From Candidatus Poribacteria bacterium (lineage in GTDB: Bacteria > Poribacteria > WGA-4E > WGA-3G), in contig VXPE01000003.1 of the NCBI GenBank assembly GCA_009839745.1, positions 1 through 64,000 of the forward strand: DNA of 64,000 bases, read 5' to 3'. Positions 36,614-46,780 of this stretch are shown here, piece after piece. Within the stretch, counting starts at the first letter, position 1; every line of letters starts with the position of its first letter. The translations under genes were made by a program, and so were the position numbers. The notes under the pieces are model-generated. The model ran no database searches and was not told where the DNA came from. It saw nothing but the letters and a program-made list of their open reading frames with translations.

Positions 36614-37435
36614 CTATCGCCCGTGAACCGCTCGTAGATCTAAGCGTCCATCGACATTATCGGAGACGGCGTTTGTCCAATCTACATCGTCAACGCTTTG
36701 CAGGCTCATGAGTGCGACATTTACCATCGGGTTTGAGAGAGAATAGTTGAGCAGGAAACTATCTACATCAACATTCGCCATCTCATTCGGAAAGCAGTGT
36801 TTCATGAGATTTTGGAACGCATTACTGGTGGTAGAGCGCATCAGCACAATCCCCATCTCTTGTGCAACAGCGTCAGGAATGACCCCGCGTCTGCCAAATG
36901 CGTCGCAGGTGCTTTGATACATTAGATTGTAATGGATTTGCATCATGTCGAACTCGCCAGTGGCAATCAATTGCTCTGTGCCACCGGAAGGACCGTCTGC
37001 CGAAAATCCGATAAATCGGACCTTCCCTTCCGCCTTCAGCTTGAGATACGCTGCCAACCCACCACGGTTCAGAATTATTTCTATATCGTCCGCATAGAAC
37101 CATCCACCGTGGAATTGCAGGACATCAATATAATCAGTACCAAGGCGTTGCAGGCTTCCTTCGACATCTTTAGCGATGCCATCTGGATCATAGGCTTCCG
37201 TCTTCGTTGCGATAATACATGACTCCCGCCGTCCGGCGATCGCTTTACCGATAATCGTTTCGCTGTAGCCACCCCCATAGTCGGGAGCAGTATCAAGATA
37301 GTTAAGCCCAGCATCCATGGCGTAATGGAGCATGTTGACGAGTCCTGTTTCATTGTGCTCTGGGCGGACCCTACCACCGCCATACCCAATTTCTGATACG
37401 CTGAGTCCTGTTTTACCAAGTGTGCGGTACTGCAT
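36614..37435 (-). CDS. Aldo/keto reductase family oxidoreductase
   Basis: 273-aa NADPH-dependent oxidoreductase with a TIM-barrel fold. The family opening YRTLGKTGLSVSEIGYGGG is present. The catalytic tetrad is visible: Asp in NYLDTAPDYGGG, Tyr in the same stretch, Lys in IATKTEAYD and His in VLQFHGGW. It is somewhat shorter than usual; the C-terminal NADP-binding end (PMVNVALMSLQSVDDVD) is present but ends soon after, close to interspersed repeat DNA. The substrate is unknown. Confidence 0.85.
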   Translation of the reverse strand: MQYRTLGKTGLSVSEIGYGGGRVRPEHNETGLVNMLHYAMDAGLNYLDTAPDYGGGYSETIIGKAIAGRRESCIIATKTEAYDPDGIAKDVEGSLQRLGTDYIDVLQFHGGWFYADDIEIILNRGGLAAYLKLKAEGKVRFIGFSADGPSGGTEQLIATGEFDMMQIHYNLMYQSTCDAFGRRGVIPDAVAQEMGIVLMRSTTSNAFQNLMKHCFPNEMANVDVDSFLLNYSLSNPMVNVALMSLQSVDDVDWTNAVSDNVDGRLDLRAVHGR

Positions 37436-37446
37436 TTTTTAATTTT

Positions 37447-37641
37447 TCCTTGCGGGAAAACAACGTGAATTTGCGTCTTTGACGCGCTTTCCTCATATTC
37501 GCCTGCGTGTTTTTGCGAATCAACGGTATGAATGCCGTGTGGCATTCCCCGGGGTGTTTCTGCGTATTGTTGCAGGCTACGGTTTTGGTTCTACGCTTAA
37601 GTTTCCTTGCCGGAAAACAACGTGAATTTGCGTCTTTGACG
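37447..37641. repeat. Two 38-bp direct repeats between dnaE and the reductase
   Basis: A 38-nt sequence at 37447-37484 recurs at 37604-37641 with one mismatch. It begins TCCTTGCGGGAAAAC and ends GCGTCTTTGACG. Between them lies GTTGCAGGCTAC. Both TTTCCTTGCGG and TTGCAGGCTAC recur in the 46.2-46.5 kb repeats, so this is one interspersed family. The spacer contains no gene. Confidence 0.75.
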
Positions 37642-37645
37642 GGAA

Positions 37646-40600
37646 TTACACAAAATCCATATGTGAGGTCTGGCTTTTGTTTCCACGTATCGTAAGGTTG
37701 CTCGGCTTGACGCTATTTTCGCCAAATAACCCTTCAACCTGCTCAATAACCTGTGGTGTGTATGCCACACTATACTTTTGAGCGCACCGTGCGATCACTT
37801 CACCGTAGTGAGGACTGATGAGACGCAGAATCAGATCCAAATCCCCTTTGTTAGCACGGACAATTTCTTTCAGCCTTTCCAGTTTCTCAACATTCTCAAC
37901 GTCGGATTCTGGAATCGTCACCTCAAGCGCAGAGGTCTGTTGCTCACTCACAGATTCAATATCTATGACCCGATCTGCCTGTATTTGGCGTTCTTCCCTC
38001 TCGGCATCGCCATTTTCAGCCCGCCGATTCCTGCTATTCTGGTTGACATTGACCTTCCCACGAATCCAAACGACCCTACCTTCACCGAGGTCCCCCGCTG
38101 TTTTATACGCGTCTGGGAAAATGACGACCTCTATGGCACCCTCTAAATCCTCTAATCCGATCACCGCCATCGGATCCCCTTTTCTGGTGGTGATATTTTT
38201 AACTTCCGTTATCATGCCCACCACATCGACTTCGGAATCAATACGATGTCCAATGAGCGTTTGGGTGCTTGCGCTCGTGTAACTCTCAATGATGTCGCTA
38301 TATTCTTCAAGTGGGTGTCCAGAAACATAGAACCCAAGTTGTTCCTTTTCACGCATCAGGCGTTCCAATGGATCATATTCCGGGGCATCGGTAAGCGTTA
38401 CCGTTGCTGTTGGTGCTTCCTCTCCATTGCCAAAGAGGCTCATCTGTCCACGATCCCGTTCTGCTTGTGCGTTTTGTGCCACTCTCATGATATTATCCAA
38501 GTTGTCAATATGCTGCGCACGGTGTCCTTCAAGTGAATCAAATGCCCCGCTGAGAATTAGGCTTTCCACAGCGCGTTTATTCACTTGCTTTGTATCTACG
38601 CGTTCACAGAAATCCTGTAACGATTTGAAGGAACCGCCTTGTCCTCGTGCGTCTACGATTGCATCTATGGCACCATCCCCGACCCCTTTGACGGCAACAA
38701 GTCCGAAACAAATATCGTTGCCATCTACCGTGAACGCTCTGCTGCTACTGTTGACATCCGGTGGAATCAGATTGATGTCTACCTCCAGAAATTCAGCGAG
38801 TTTCTTACATTCAGCGCGGTATCGGGTAATCTTCAATGAATCGGCTGCCTCTCCCGTCATCATTGCCGCCATAAATTCGTGTGGATAGTGCGCTTTCAGA
38901 TATGCCATGCGATATGCTAACATCGAATACGCAACGGTGTGCGACTTGTTGAAGGCATAGCCAGCAAAAGGCTCCAACTGTGTAAATACGTTCTCTGCCT
39001 CCTGCTGCGTGATACCGTTTTCGACTGCCCCTTCAATAAATTTATCACGTTGCGCTTGGAGCAGTGCGGCGTCCTTCTTTCCCATAGCGGAGCGGAGTAT
39101 ATCTGCTTCGCCAAGCGTAAAGCCCGCCATGTCCCGTGCGATTTGCATGACCTGTTCCTGATAGACGCAAACCCCGTAAGTGTTTTGGAGCGCGCTTTCA
39201 AGGGATGGATGGATATATTGCACCGGCTTCAACCGATTTTTTCGATCGATGAAATCCTGCATCGTCCCGCTTTCAAGGGGACCCGGTCGGTAAAGTGCCG
39301 GAATCGTAGTGAACTGCTCAAAGTTATCTGGCTTCATCTGTGTAACAACCCGATACATGCCAGAGGAGGTTTCAAGTTGAAACAAGCCAGCAATTAAGCC
39401 TCTACTAATAAGTGAATAGGTTTTTTTATCATCAAAGGGAATATCCTCTAACTTGATATCCTTGCCGTGGTTCGCCTTAACCATCTGAAGGCAGTCGTAT
39501 ATCTCGGTAAGGCTCCGTAGGCCGAGTGAATCGAATTTAACGATACCGACATCTTCAACCGTTTTCCCTTCAAACTGTGTCGCAACTTGATCATGTTTAT
39601 CCTTGAAGAGCGGGGCGAAGTTCGTTAACGGACCGTTTGAGACAACGATTGCGGAGGCGTGACAAGAGACGTGCCGTTTCATACCTTCGACGGATCTGCT
39701 GAGATCCATCAACTCTTTATTTTCAGGACGTTCCGCGAGTGCCTGAAATTCCGGCACCTTTTCCAAGGCTTCATCAAGTGTTATCCCAGGGATAGTTGGG
39801 ATCAGTTCCGTCAACTTTGCGACATCTTCGAGAGGGACTTCAAGGGCCCGACCGACATCTTTAATCGCGGCTTTGGCACCCAATGTTGCAAAGGTGGCGA
39901 CTTTACCCACAGAATCTTCACCGTATTTTTCTCTGAGATAATTAATAACATGCTCACGCGCACGGTCAGCGAAGTCAATATCAATATCTGGGGGGCTGAT
40001 ACGTTCAAGGTTTAGAAACCGCTCAAAGAGACAGTCGTAATCCATCGGATTGAAGGTAATCACGTCAAGGGCGTAAAGCACGAGGCTACTCGCAGCAGAG
40101 CCGCGGGCGGAAAGTGGATAGCCCTGTTTGTGGGCGTATTTAACGTAATCCCACACGATGAGAAAATACCCGGAGTAGTCAGTTTTGCTAATAGTATCCA
40201 GTTCGTAATCGAGTCTCTGCCGAATAGGTTCGGAGAGCTGCCCGCCATATTTTTCTTTCAAGCCTTGGTAGCACAATTCTTTGAGGTAACTGTCATTTGT
40301 ATGCCCCTCGGGTACTTCATACCTCGGCATTACACTCTCACCATAATCGAGTTTAAGGTTACACCGGTTCGCGATTTCAAGTGTGTTGCTGATGGCTTCA
40401 GGTGGGTAGTCCTTGAGTGCCTCCCGCATTTCATCAACACTTTTAAAATAGAAATGGTTATCGAACCGCAGCCGATTTTGCTCTTTGACAGTCCTTCTCG
40501 TCTGTATACAAAGGAGCACATCGTGCATTTCGTGGTCGGATTTGTGGAGATAGTGGCAATCATTTGTGGCAACGAGGGGGAGATTGAACTCTTTCGCCAA

Positions 40601-41176
40601 CTGAGCCATCACTGGATATGCTTCAAGTTCCTTGTCTATATAGTGATTCTGCACCTCAACGTAGAGGTTATCTTTCCCCATTATCTCCATCAGTGTTTTG
40701 AAGTTTTGGATACCTTCTTCTCGCCGATTTGAACAGAGGAGTTGCGGCACTTGTCCTTGGATGCATCCTGTCAACGCGATAATTCCAGCGTGGTATTCAC
40801 GCAAGATTTCCATGTCAACACGGGGTCTACTGTAGAACCCCTCTGTATATCCGAGCGATACTAATTTTAGGAGATTCTGGTAACCGGTTGCGTCCTCTGC
40901 AAGTAGTGTGAGGTGATAAGGTCCCCCTTGCCCCTTCTTCTTTTCTCTTCGGCTGCCGGGTGCGACGTACACCTCACAACCGACGATTGGGTTGACCCCT
41001 GCCTTTGTCGCTTTACTGTATAATTCCCATGCTCCGAACATGTTGCCATGATCCGTAAGTGCGACAGCGGGTGCGCCATTTTCAACCGCCCACTTGATCA
41101 TGTCCTCAATGCGACACGCGCCATCCAACATGCTATACTCGCTATGATTATGTAAATGAACAAATTCGGTTGCCAT
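37646..41176 (-). CDS. dnaE: DNA polymerase III alpha subunit
   Basis: Replicative polymerase of 1176 aa, close to the usual DnaE length. In order: PHP domain with intact metal motifs (HLHNHSEYS, LTDHGNM), palm with catalytic PPDIDIDFADR and the earlier SARGSAASSLVLY stretch, fingers, helix-hairpin-helix (GDGAIDAIVDARGQGG), an OB-fold region (VVGMITEVKNITTRKG) and a C-terminal domain. The intact PHP residues fit intrinsic proofreading, as in bacteria that lack a separate epsilon subunit. GGAG stands 5 nt before the ATG. It is a single gene, with repeats after its stop. Confidence 0.97.
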   Translation of the reverse strand: MATEFVHLHNHSEYSMLDGACRIEDMIKWAVENGAPAVALTDHGNMFGAWELYSKATKAGVNPIVGCEVYVAPGSRREKKKGQGGPYHLTLLAEDATGYQNLLKLVSLGYTEGFYSRPRVDMEILREYHAGIIALTGCIQGQVPQLLCSNRREEGIQNFKTLMEIMGKDNLYVEVQNHYIDKELEAYPVMAQLAKEFNLPLVATNDCHYLHKSDHEMHDVLLCIQTRRTVKEQNRLRFDNHFYFKSVDEMREALKDYPPEAISNTLEIANRCNLKLDYGESVMPRYEVPEGHTNDSYLKELCYQGLKEKYGGQLSEPIRQRLDYELDTISKTDYSGYFLIVWDYVKYAHKQGYPLSARGSAASSLVLYALDVITFNPMDYDCLFERFLNLERISPPDIDIDFADRAREHVINYLREKYGEDSVGKVATFATLGAKAAIKDVGRALEVPLEDVAKLTELIPTIPGITLDEALEKVPEFQALAERPENKELMDLSRSVEGMKRHVSCHASAIVVSNGPLTNFAPLFKDKHDQVATQFEGKTVEDVGIVKFDSLGLRSLTEIYDCLQMVKANHGKDIKLEDIPFDDKKTYSLISRGLIAGLFQLETSSGMYRVVTQMKPDNFEQFTTIPALYRPGPLESGTMQDFIDRKNRLKPVQYIHPSLESALQNTYGVCVYQEQVMQIARDMAGFTLGEADILRSAMGKKDAALLQAQRDKFIEGAVENGITQQEAENVFTQLEPFAGYAFNKSHTVAYSMLAYRMAYLKAHYPHEFMAAMMTGEAADSLKITRYRAECKKLAEFLEVDINLIPPDVNSSSRAFTVDGNDICFGLVAVKGVGDGAIDAIVDARGQGGSFKSLQDFCERVDTKQVNKRAVESLILSGAFDSLEGHRAQHIDNLDNIMRVAQNAQAERDRGQMSLFGNGEEAPTATVTLTDAPEYDPLERLMREKEQLGFYVSGHPLEEYSDIIESYTSASTQTLIGHRIDSEVDVVGMITEVKNITTRKGDPMAVIGLEDLEGAIEVVIFPDAYKTAGDLGEGRVVWIRGKVNVNQNSRNRRAENGDAEREERQIQADRVIDIESVSEQQTSALEVTIPESDVENVEKLERLKEIVRANKGDLDLILRLISPHYGEVIARCAQKYSVAYTPQVIEQVEGLFGENSVKPSNLTIRGNKSQTSHMDFV

Positions 41177-41344
41177 GTTTTCTCCAGTGTTTAATAAGTT
41201 TAATTTTTGTGTGTATTAAGAACTATGAAACCAATTTTATAATACCAAAAACGGCGTAAAATTGCCACAATAAATTTCTTTAAATGCAAGAAAATTTTCC
41301 AACCCTATCCGGTGAAATTCGATATCGAACCCTTCGCTTTTAAG

Positions 41345-41373
41345 TTGACAGGCACGCCCCCTACTGCTATAAT
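41345..41373 (+). promoter_or_regulatory. Perfect consensus sigma-70 promoter before the MFS gene
   Basis: TTGACA (41345-41350), exactly 17 nt, then TATAAT (41368-41373): both hexamers and the spacer are ideal. The transcript would start near 41380, leaving about 88 nt of leader. The rest of 41177-41467 is AT-rich without other features. Confidence 0.85.
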
Positions 41374-41467
41374 AAATACTATTATGTTTATTAACTCGCT
41401 CCTGGATCGCACCGATGGAGTAGAAAAGGTGTGTATTTTTCGCTGCGGCTTTTCGCGTTCATCTTAG

Positions 41468-42649
41468 ATGGAAAAATCAAGACTTCTCTTTCTGTTCTTA
41501 ACCCTATTCTTCGTGATGCTCGGGTTTGGCATCATCATTCCGAATCTCGCTTATTACGCTAAAGATACTGGGGCAACCACCACTGAAATCGCCATATTGA
41601 TGTCCATCTATTCTGGGATGCAACTGCTGTTCGCGCCGATCTGGGGTAGACTATCGGACAAGCACGGCAGAAAACCGATGATCTTACTTGGATTGCTTGG
41701 AAATGCCGCCGCTTTAGTCGGTTTCGGATTGGTAAAAGATTACGTCTATCTTCTCACGGCGCGCGGCGCAGCCGGTATCGCTTCAGCGGCGGTGCTGCCG
41801 AGTGTAATGGCTTATGTGGCAGATATAACCACGTCAGAAGAACGTGGCAGAGGGATGGGACTCATGGGGGCGGCGATGGGTCTTGGTTTCATCCTTGGAC
41901 CTGCGATCGGGGGTGTCATGGGTAGCCATGATATACCCTTCTTTGTTGCAGGCGGTTTGTCTATACTCAACTTCCTCTTTGCGCTTATCCTGTTGCCAGA
42001 ATCTTTGCAGAAAGACATCGCCGATGAAACAGCCGGAGACCCGCATGAATGGATCTCTCCAGGCGAGATATTCCGTCGGACCACCTTGAAATCCCCACTG
42101 ACGCCGCTTTTTCTTGTTGCGTTTTTCTCAACCTTCAGCTTCGCAGGATTGGAGATGACGTTTCCACTGTTCATTGAGGACCGTTGGAATTACGGAGAGA
42201 GGGAAATGGGGTGGATGTTCATGTTTATGGGAGCGATCGTAGTGCCCCTACAGGGCGGCCTGCTCGGAAGACTCATCAATAGGCTGGGGGAACGCCGTAT
42301 CATCCTCATCGGGTTACTCCTCAGCGCGATAGGTATGGCACTTTTGCTCAACGCTTATTCTTTCGTGACACTCACGGTGTATCTTACCATTGCTGGCGTT
42401 GGCAATCAACTCATCCGTCCAACGAATGCCTCATGGATTTCCAAACAGACCCAGATTGGTCAAGGCACGGCTATCGGTATCATGGACGCCTTCTTAAGTT
42501 TGGGGCGCATTCTGGGTCCCCTCCTCGGGGGTTGGCTCTACGCAAAAGAGGCATACCCGTATGTAGTGCTGGCGGGGATTTTGGTTCTTACAACGTTTTG
42601 CTTATACATCCCTCTACGACGCATTAGGGAAACGCATCCGACAAATTAG
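41468..42649 (+). CDS. MFS transporter, DHA1 (drug/H+ antiporter) type
   Basis: 393-aa inner-membrane protein with about 12 predicted helices. Motif A is present after helix 2 (GRLSDKHGRKPMILLG), and a GPAIGGVMG-type motif C lies in helix 5 (GLGFILGPAIGG), typical of antiporters. Closest in style to tetracycline/multidrug exporters such as TetA or Bmr. The substrate is unknown. The ATG follows an in-frame stop, so it is the first possible start, yet it has no ribosome site. It sits behind a perfect promoter, which suggests high expression or control by a repressor. Confidence 0.88.
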   Translation: MEKSRLLFLFLTLFFVMLGFGIIIPNLAYYAKDTGATTTEIAILMSIYSGMQLLFAPIWGRLSDKHGRKPMILLGLLGNAAALVGFGLVKDYVYLLTARGAAGIASAAVLPSVMAYVADITTSEERGRGMGLMGAAMGLGFILGPAIGGVMGSHDIPFFVAGGLSILNFLFALILLPESLQKDIADETAGDPHEWISPGEIFRRTTLKSPLTPLFLVAFFSTFSFAGLEMTFPLFIEDRWNYGEREMGWMFMFMGAIVVPLQGGLLGRLINRLGERRIILIGLLLSAIGMALLLNAYSFVTLTVYLTIAGVGNQLIRPTNASWISKQTQIGQGTAIGIMDAFLSLGRILGPLLGGWLYAKEAYPYVVLAGILVLTTFCLYIPLRRIRETHPTN

Positions 42650-42660
42650 CGTTGTCTCTC

Positions 42661-45600
42661 TCATTCTATTACATCATTCAACGGCGGCAATCGGTGTTCG
42701 ACGCGTCGTGTGTTGTATTCACGCTGATACCGCCGATGCGCTTCATCGTTGGGGTAGTGTTCAGTATCGGGATACGGATAGCTGGACATCCCATGAAACG
42801 GTAGGGGTTCAACCGTTTGGGATGTGAGCGTATTGATGTCGCCATCTTTATCCCATCCGTCGCTGTAGAGGATAAAATCGCGCACCCATCCTGCTTTCAA
42901 TGTCGGTAGGCGTGACGCCTCAAATTCCACTGTGATTTCGTCCCCTGCATTGAGGATAACATACATGTCGTCAACTTCCTGTAATAGAGGATTAACATCG
43001 CCATAACGGGTGTAAAAACCTGCCAAGTCGCGCCATTGTGCAGCCTTTGTAACCTTTTGGTAATCAAACAGGTGCGGGGCATGTGGATTCGGACGATACA
43101 TCTCAGAAAAGCCTCGGTAGTGTAAATCCGCGCTATCTGGGTTCAGGGTTGTCACTTCCATCGGGACCGTCTGTGTGCCGACAGTGAAAAACGCTGTATC
43201 CCAGTAAATCTGCATATCGGTTTCAACTCGAACGCGTCGATCCTCCGACAGAAATTTACCCGTCACGTCAACGGTGATTGTCTTATTTTTCCCTGCGGGG
43301 AGTCCAATCATATCGATGATGGTTTTCCATTCGCCTGCCTTATCTTTCACAGCAACCGACGGGAAACTGGGGTTGATTGCTGGATTCTGGAACAGGGCAA
43401 CATTGATGCTGGTATCCGTCGGGAAGATCCATCCACCGAGGAAGAGCGTCAGCGGTGCGTCGTTTGGGACATCACCGAGATCGAGAACAACGGCGTGCGG
43501 CTCCACAACGCCTTGATAGGGACCGGGTGTATGTTCAACGGCATAGCGGTAATCAAACGCTTTTAAAGCATCGGACACATCTTTACCGTTATGATCAACA
43601 GCGGATTTCGGGAACCGTTTTTCTGCGACACCATAGATTTTGAACGCTGCAAACGGGGGCGGCGTATACTGTTCATTCACAAAAATATCAGTATCTTTTG
43701 GATGATCAACCGCAATCAGTTTGACTTCATCAAAATAGGCGGTTTCCCACAACTCCTCCGTAATCTGAATCGAATATTTGCCGGACTTCGGTTGCATTTG
43801 CGCTCCCGATATTTTCACGAAATCCTTTGTTTCATCCGGGGCGACGAATCCCATGGATGTGACGAGTCCCAACGGCGCACGCCAGAGCAAGTCTGTGATG
43901 AATTGATACGCTTCACCGTCGTATACATATAGGAATGGACAAGAGCCTTTTAGGACCTGTTTTTCCAAAATTCGCTGTCTCACGTGTGGTTTGACGACGT
44001 TTTGTGGAACACCGTTTGTCCAAACGACGCGAACGACATCTGCAGCCTCATAAGCCCCTAACCCGAAATGGGATACCTGTCCGGTTACATATTGTAGTTG
44101 ATACAGATCCCCGACCTTCACCTCCAGTTTCGAGCCGATGCCGTCTCTATTCACTTTGTTGTTTCCTGCAGTAATACCTTCCAACTGCACCTGTATCCAG
44201 TTGTTTTGATTGCCACCGTCGTTTTGCAATGCGCGCAGTTGTCCCTCGGTATTGATGAAAAAGAGATCGAGATCGCCATCATTGTCATAATCACCCACAG
44301 TCCCAGCCCTTGCGTCTTGGAGAAGTGCTCCTTCGGTGGGGGTGATCGATCCGATCAATGGATAGGGTTCATTAAACGCACCACCGCCATCGTTCCGAAA
44401 CAGGAACATTCCGTCTTGCCCACTCACCCAAATATCAACTTCCCCATCGTTATCGTAATCCAAATTTTTCAATAAATCAACCGGCAAGTCAAGGGCACTC
44501 GCCTCTAAATTCGGTGCGTCGACAAAACTCGCATCCCCTCTATTACGATAGAGATGGAGGCGCTCTGCTGTCGCCAAAAAGAGGTCAAAGGTGCCATCGT
44601 TGTCGTAATCGCCAGTGGCAGCGGCAGTATAACGCACATCCTGTGGGATTCCTGTTTCACTGGAAATCGCTCGGAGTTTTCCTTGGCGCAGGTTATCAAA
44701 AAGTGTGCATCCGGTTTCTTCATGTATCACAAAAATATCTATATCCCCGTCGTCATCAAAATCAGCAGCGTGTGCCTCAATAGGGGCACCTTGCGCGCCA
44801 AAAGCGTCGCTCGCCTCAGTTGCTATAAAGGTCTGTTCACTCACATCGGTAAACGTTAAATTTCCATTATTGTCTTTGTGATTGTGATTCCGATACATCG
44901 TGAGACTGGTGCGTCCCGACAAAAGGTCGAGATCCCCATCATGGTCAAAATCAACAGGCAGCAGCAGACCTGTTTCGTATACCGACTTCTGCAGTTGAAC
45001 GAGGGGTGATGTCCCCCAATTTCCATCTGCATCCATGTGAAGGGACGTTATTCCTTCGCGGGTTTGGAGTAAAAATTCCTGTATCCCATCTTTATCCAGA
45101 TCTACCAACGCGACGGCGTGCGGTAGTAAAGCCTGCTGTTCCAGTATCTCTTGAACCTCTCGGACAGGGATAAACTGCTCACCCGTATTTTGAAAGAGCA
45201 TCCCCGTGAGTGTTGTATAGAGATCCAAATCGCCATCGCCATCGTAGTCGCTCAGCAAAACATCTACGAAACGCAAAGGCACCCCTTCGACGTTACCGAG
45301 TCCAAGTTCTTCGGTAACATCCACAAAATCTACTGTAATCGGGGTTCTCTTTTTGGCTGTAATCCGAGTCTTGAATCCTGGACGAAACATTTCTATGGGA
45401 TGTCCGAGGATGTCGGTAACCAGTTCACCGATGCCCTGTTGATAACGTGGGCTCGCCCGTTGCACATTCTCAAAAATTCGGATGTTTCGAGTAGCGATTT
45501 TCAGGTCGCCTTGTTGTATCGCAGTTATCCCTTGTGTGAGATATTTCAGTTTTTCTGGGTCAATATCGCCTAAAAGGAGCATCAACTCTTGACAAAGATT

Positions 45601-46167
45601 TTCGGCATCTTCAAGTTTCTCCTGTGCCAAAAGTCCTTGTGTCAATTTCAACAGCACAACGATATTTACCGGAGAACGTGCGTGGAGTTCCTGCAGATGT
45701 CGAACTGCTTCCTGCTGCGCTTCCGGATCGTTGCGTTGTGCCAGATAATGGCGGATCAGTTTATAGCGAAACTCCAACTCATCGGGTGCCAACCGCACGG
45801 CTTCCTTCATCGCCTTCACGGCTAATTCGCTCTGTCCTTGGAGTTGATAGACTTCGGACAAGATGAAGTGTAATTGACTGTCCATCGGTGCGACAGCGAT
45901 TCCACGTTTGACCCATTCTTCAGCGGTATCTGCCTGCTGTAGACGTAGGTATGCGACAGCGAGGTTGCCGTAACCGATCGCTTCATCGGGAAGCAGTTTA
46001 ATAAGTGCCGTAAACGCCTCGACTGCTTTCGAGGGCTGCGATTCTTCGAGATACGCCAACCCTAAATTCTGGTGTCGGATCGCATCCTCGATGATTTGCG
46101 TGCTTTTCATCTCTTGGGCATTTACCGTCCAAACGGCAAAAAACCCTATCAAGAGCAGTATATACAT
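42661..46167 (-). CDS. Large exported TPR / FG-GAP (VCBS) / ASPIC-UnbV protein
   Basis: 1168-aa secreted protein. A signal peptide (YILLLIGFFAVWTVNA) is followed by TPR repeats (about 20-240). Then comes a beta-propeller of FG-GAP/VCBS repeats with Ca-binding DxDxDGDxD loops (DYDGDGDLDLY, DFDHDGDLDLL, DYDNDGTFDLF, DYDNDGDLDLF). An ASPIC/UnbV-like domain (GIGSKLEVKVGDLYQ, SHFGLGAYEAADVVRVVW) and a long beta-rich C-terminus complete it. CRTAC1-type proteins of this sort are usually surface-exposed with unknown roles. I chose ATG 46167; the frame extends to 46296, but only through repeat sequence. Confidence 0.85.
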   Translation of the reverse strand: MYILLLIGFFAVWTVNAQEMKSTQIIEDAIRHQNLGLAYLEESQPSKAVEAFTALIKLLPDEAIGYGNLAVAYLRLQQADTAEEWVKRGIAVAPMDSQLHFILSEVYQLQGQSELAVKAMKEAVRLAPDELEFRYKLIRHYLAQRNDPEAQQEAVRHLQELHARSPVNIVVLLKLTQGLLAQEKLEDAENLCQELMLLLGDIDPEKLKYLTQGITAIQQGDLKIATRNIRIFENVQRASPRYQQGIGELVTDILGHPIEMFRPGFKTRITAKKRTPITVDFVDVTEELGLGNVEGVPLRFVDVLLSDYDGDGDLDLYTTLTGMLFQNTGEQFIPVREVQEILEQQALLPHAVALVDLDKDGIQEFLLQTREGITSLHMDADGNWGTSPLVQLQKSVYETGLLLPVDFDHDGDLDLLSGRTSLTMYRNHNHKDNNGNLTFTDVSEQTFIATEASDAFGAQGAPIEAHAADFDDDGDIDIFVIHEETGCTLFDNLRQGKLRAISSETGIPQDVRYTAAATGDYDNDGTFDLFLATAERLHLYRNRGDASFVDAPNLEASALDLPVDLLKNLDYDNDGEVDIWVSGQDGMFLFRNDGGGAFNEPYPLIGSITPTEGALLQDARAGTVGDYDNDGDLDLFFINTEGQLRALQNDGGNQNNWIQVQLEGITAGNNKVNRDGIGSKLEVKVGDLYQLQYVTGQVSHFGLGAYEAADVVRVVWTNGVPQNVVKPHVRQRILEKQVLKGSCPFLYVYDGEAYQFITDLLWRAPLGLVTSMGFVAPDETKDFVKISGAQMQPKSGKYSIQITEELWETAYFDEVKLIAVDHPKDTDIFVNEQYTPPPFAAFKIYGVAEKRFPKSAVDHNGKDVSDALKAFDYRYAVEHTPGPYQGVVEPHAVVLDLGDVPNDAPLTLFLGGWIFPTDTSINVALFQNPAINPSFPSVAVKDKAGEWKTIIDMIGLPAGKNKTITVDVTGKFLSEDRRVRVETDMQIYWDTAFFTVGTQTVPMEVTTLNPDSADLHYRGFSEMYRPNPHAPHLFDYQKVTKAAQWRDLAGFYTRYGDVNPLLQEVDDMYVILNAGDEITVEFEASRLPTLKAGWVRDFILYSDGWDKDGDINTLTSQTVEPLPFHGMSSYPYPDTEHYPNDEAHRRYQREYNTRRVEHRLPPLNDVIE

Positions 46168-46183
46168 TGTGTATTTTCTTATT

Positions 46184-46440
46184 TTAATTTTTCCTTGCGG
46201 TTCGGTCAGGAACGTTAGAACGTTTCCGTCCCTTTGCGTATATCCGCCTGCGCCGTTGTTGCAGGCTACATTTTCGTTTGTATCCTTAAATATCATTTCT
46301 TAATTTTTCCTTGCGGTTCGGTCAGGAACGTTAGAACGTTTCCGTCCCTTTGCGTATATCCGCCTGCGCCGTTGTTGCAGGCTACATTTTCGTTTGTATC
46401 CTTAAATATCATTTCTTAACTTTTCCTTGCGGTTCGGTCA
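46184..46440. repeat. 116-bp tandem repeat, two full copies and a partial third
   Basis: 46184-46299 and 46300-46415 are identical; a third copy starts at 46416 and diverges after about 25 nt (46440), though later parts (TTTCAGGCTACAT) still resemble it. Each unit contains GGAACGTT-AG-AACGTTTCC and GCCTGC...GCAGGC, both able to form hairpins. It lies directly upstream of the giant TPR/FG-GAP gene (minus strand) and so forms its leader or promoter zone. Confidence 0.9.
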
Positions 46441-46525
46441 AGGGGATTGAAAAAATAAATAACCTCTCCGTAGACCCGCCTTCCATTACGTTTCAGGCTA
46501 CATCTTTGTTTGTATTTTTTCATTT

Positions 46526-46780
46526 TTATTCTTTCTGAATGTCTTCTGCGGCATCTCGGATTGCCTGTCGTATGCTGTTCCGTCGGAGTCTGAGTGAATC
46601 TTCCAGCTGCTTGAGGTGCAGCAGCCACGACTCCTTAGAATCACCTTCTTCTGTGCCAAATCCATCTGTAATGGAAAGGCGAATATATTTTAAGCGTTCT
46701 GTCTGTAGGACCTTCATTTGCGCATCGTAGTCCTCGATCCCGGATTCTAACAGAGAGATCAGTTCCCGAATCTTTTCCAA
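46526..46780 (-). CDS. Small coiled-coil protein
   Basis: 84-aa helical protein with heptad-like charge patterns (KIRELISLLESGIEDYDAQMKVLQTERLKYI, LLHLKQLEDSLRLRRNSIRQAIRDAAEDI). It starts with TTG at 46780; GGAG lies 7 nt upstream, which supports this choice. No domain is known to me. It is isolated among repeats, at the edge of the accessory region. Confidence 0.55.
   Translation of the reverse strand: MEKIRELISLLESGIEDYDAQMKVLQTERLKYIRLSITDGFGTEEGDSKESWLLHLKQLEDSLRLRRNSIRQAIRDAAEDIQKE

Noticed and set aside
46168-46296. N-terminal extension of the giant TPR/FG-GAP protein
   Set aside because: The extra 43 codons fall mostly within the 116-bp tandem repeat; the signal peptide begins at the ATG at 46167.
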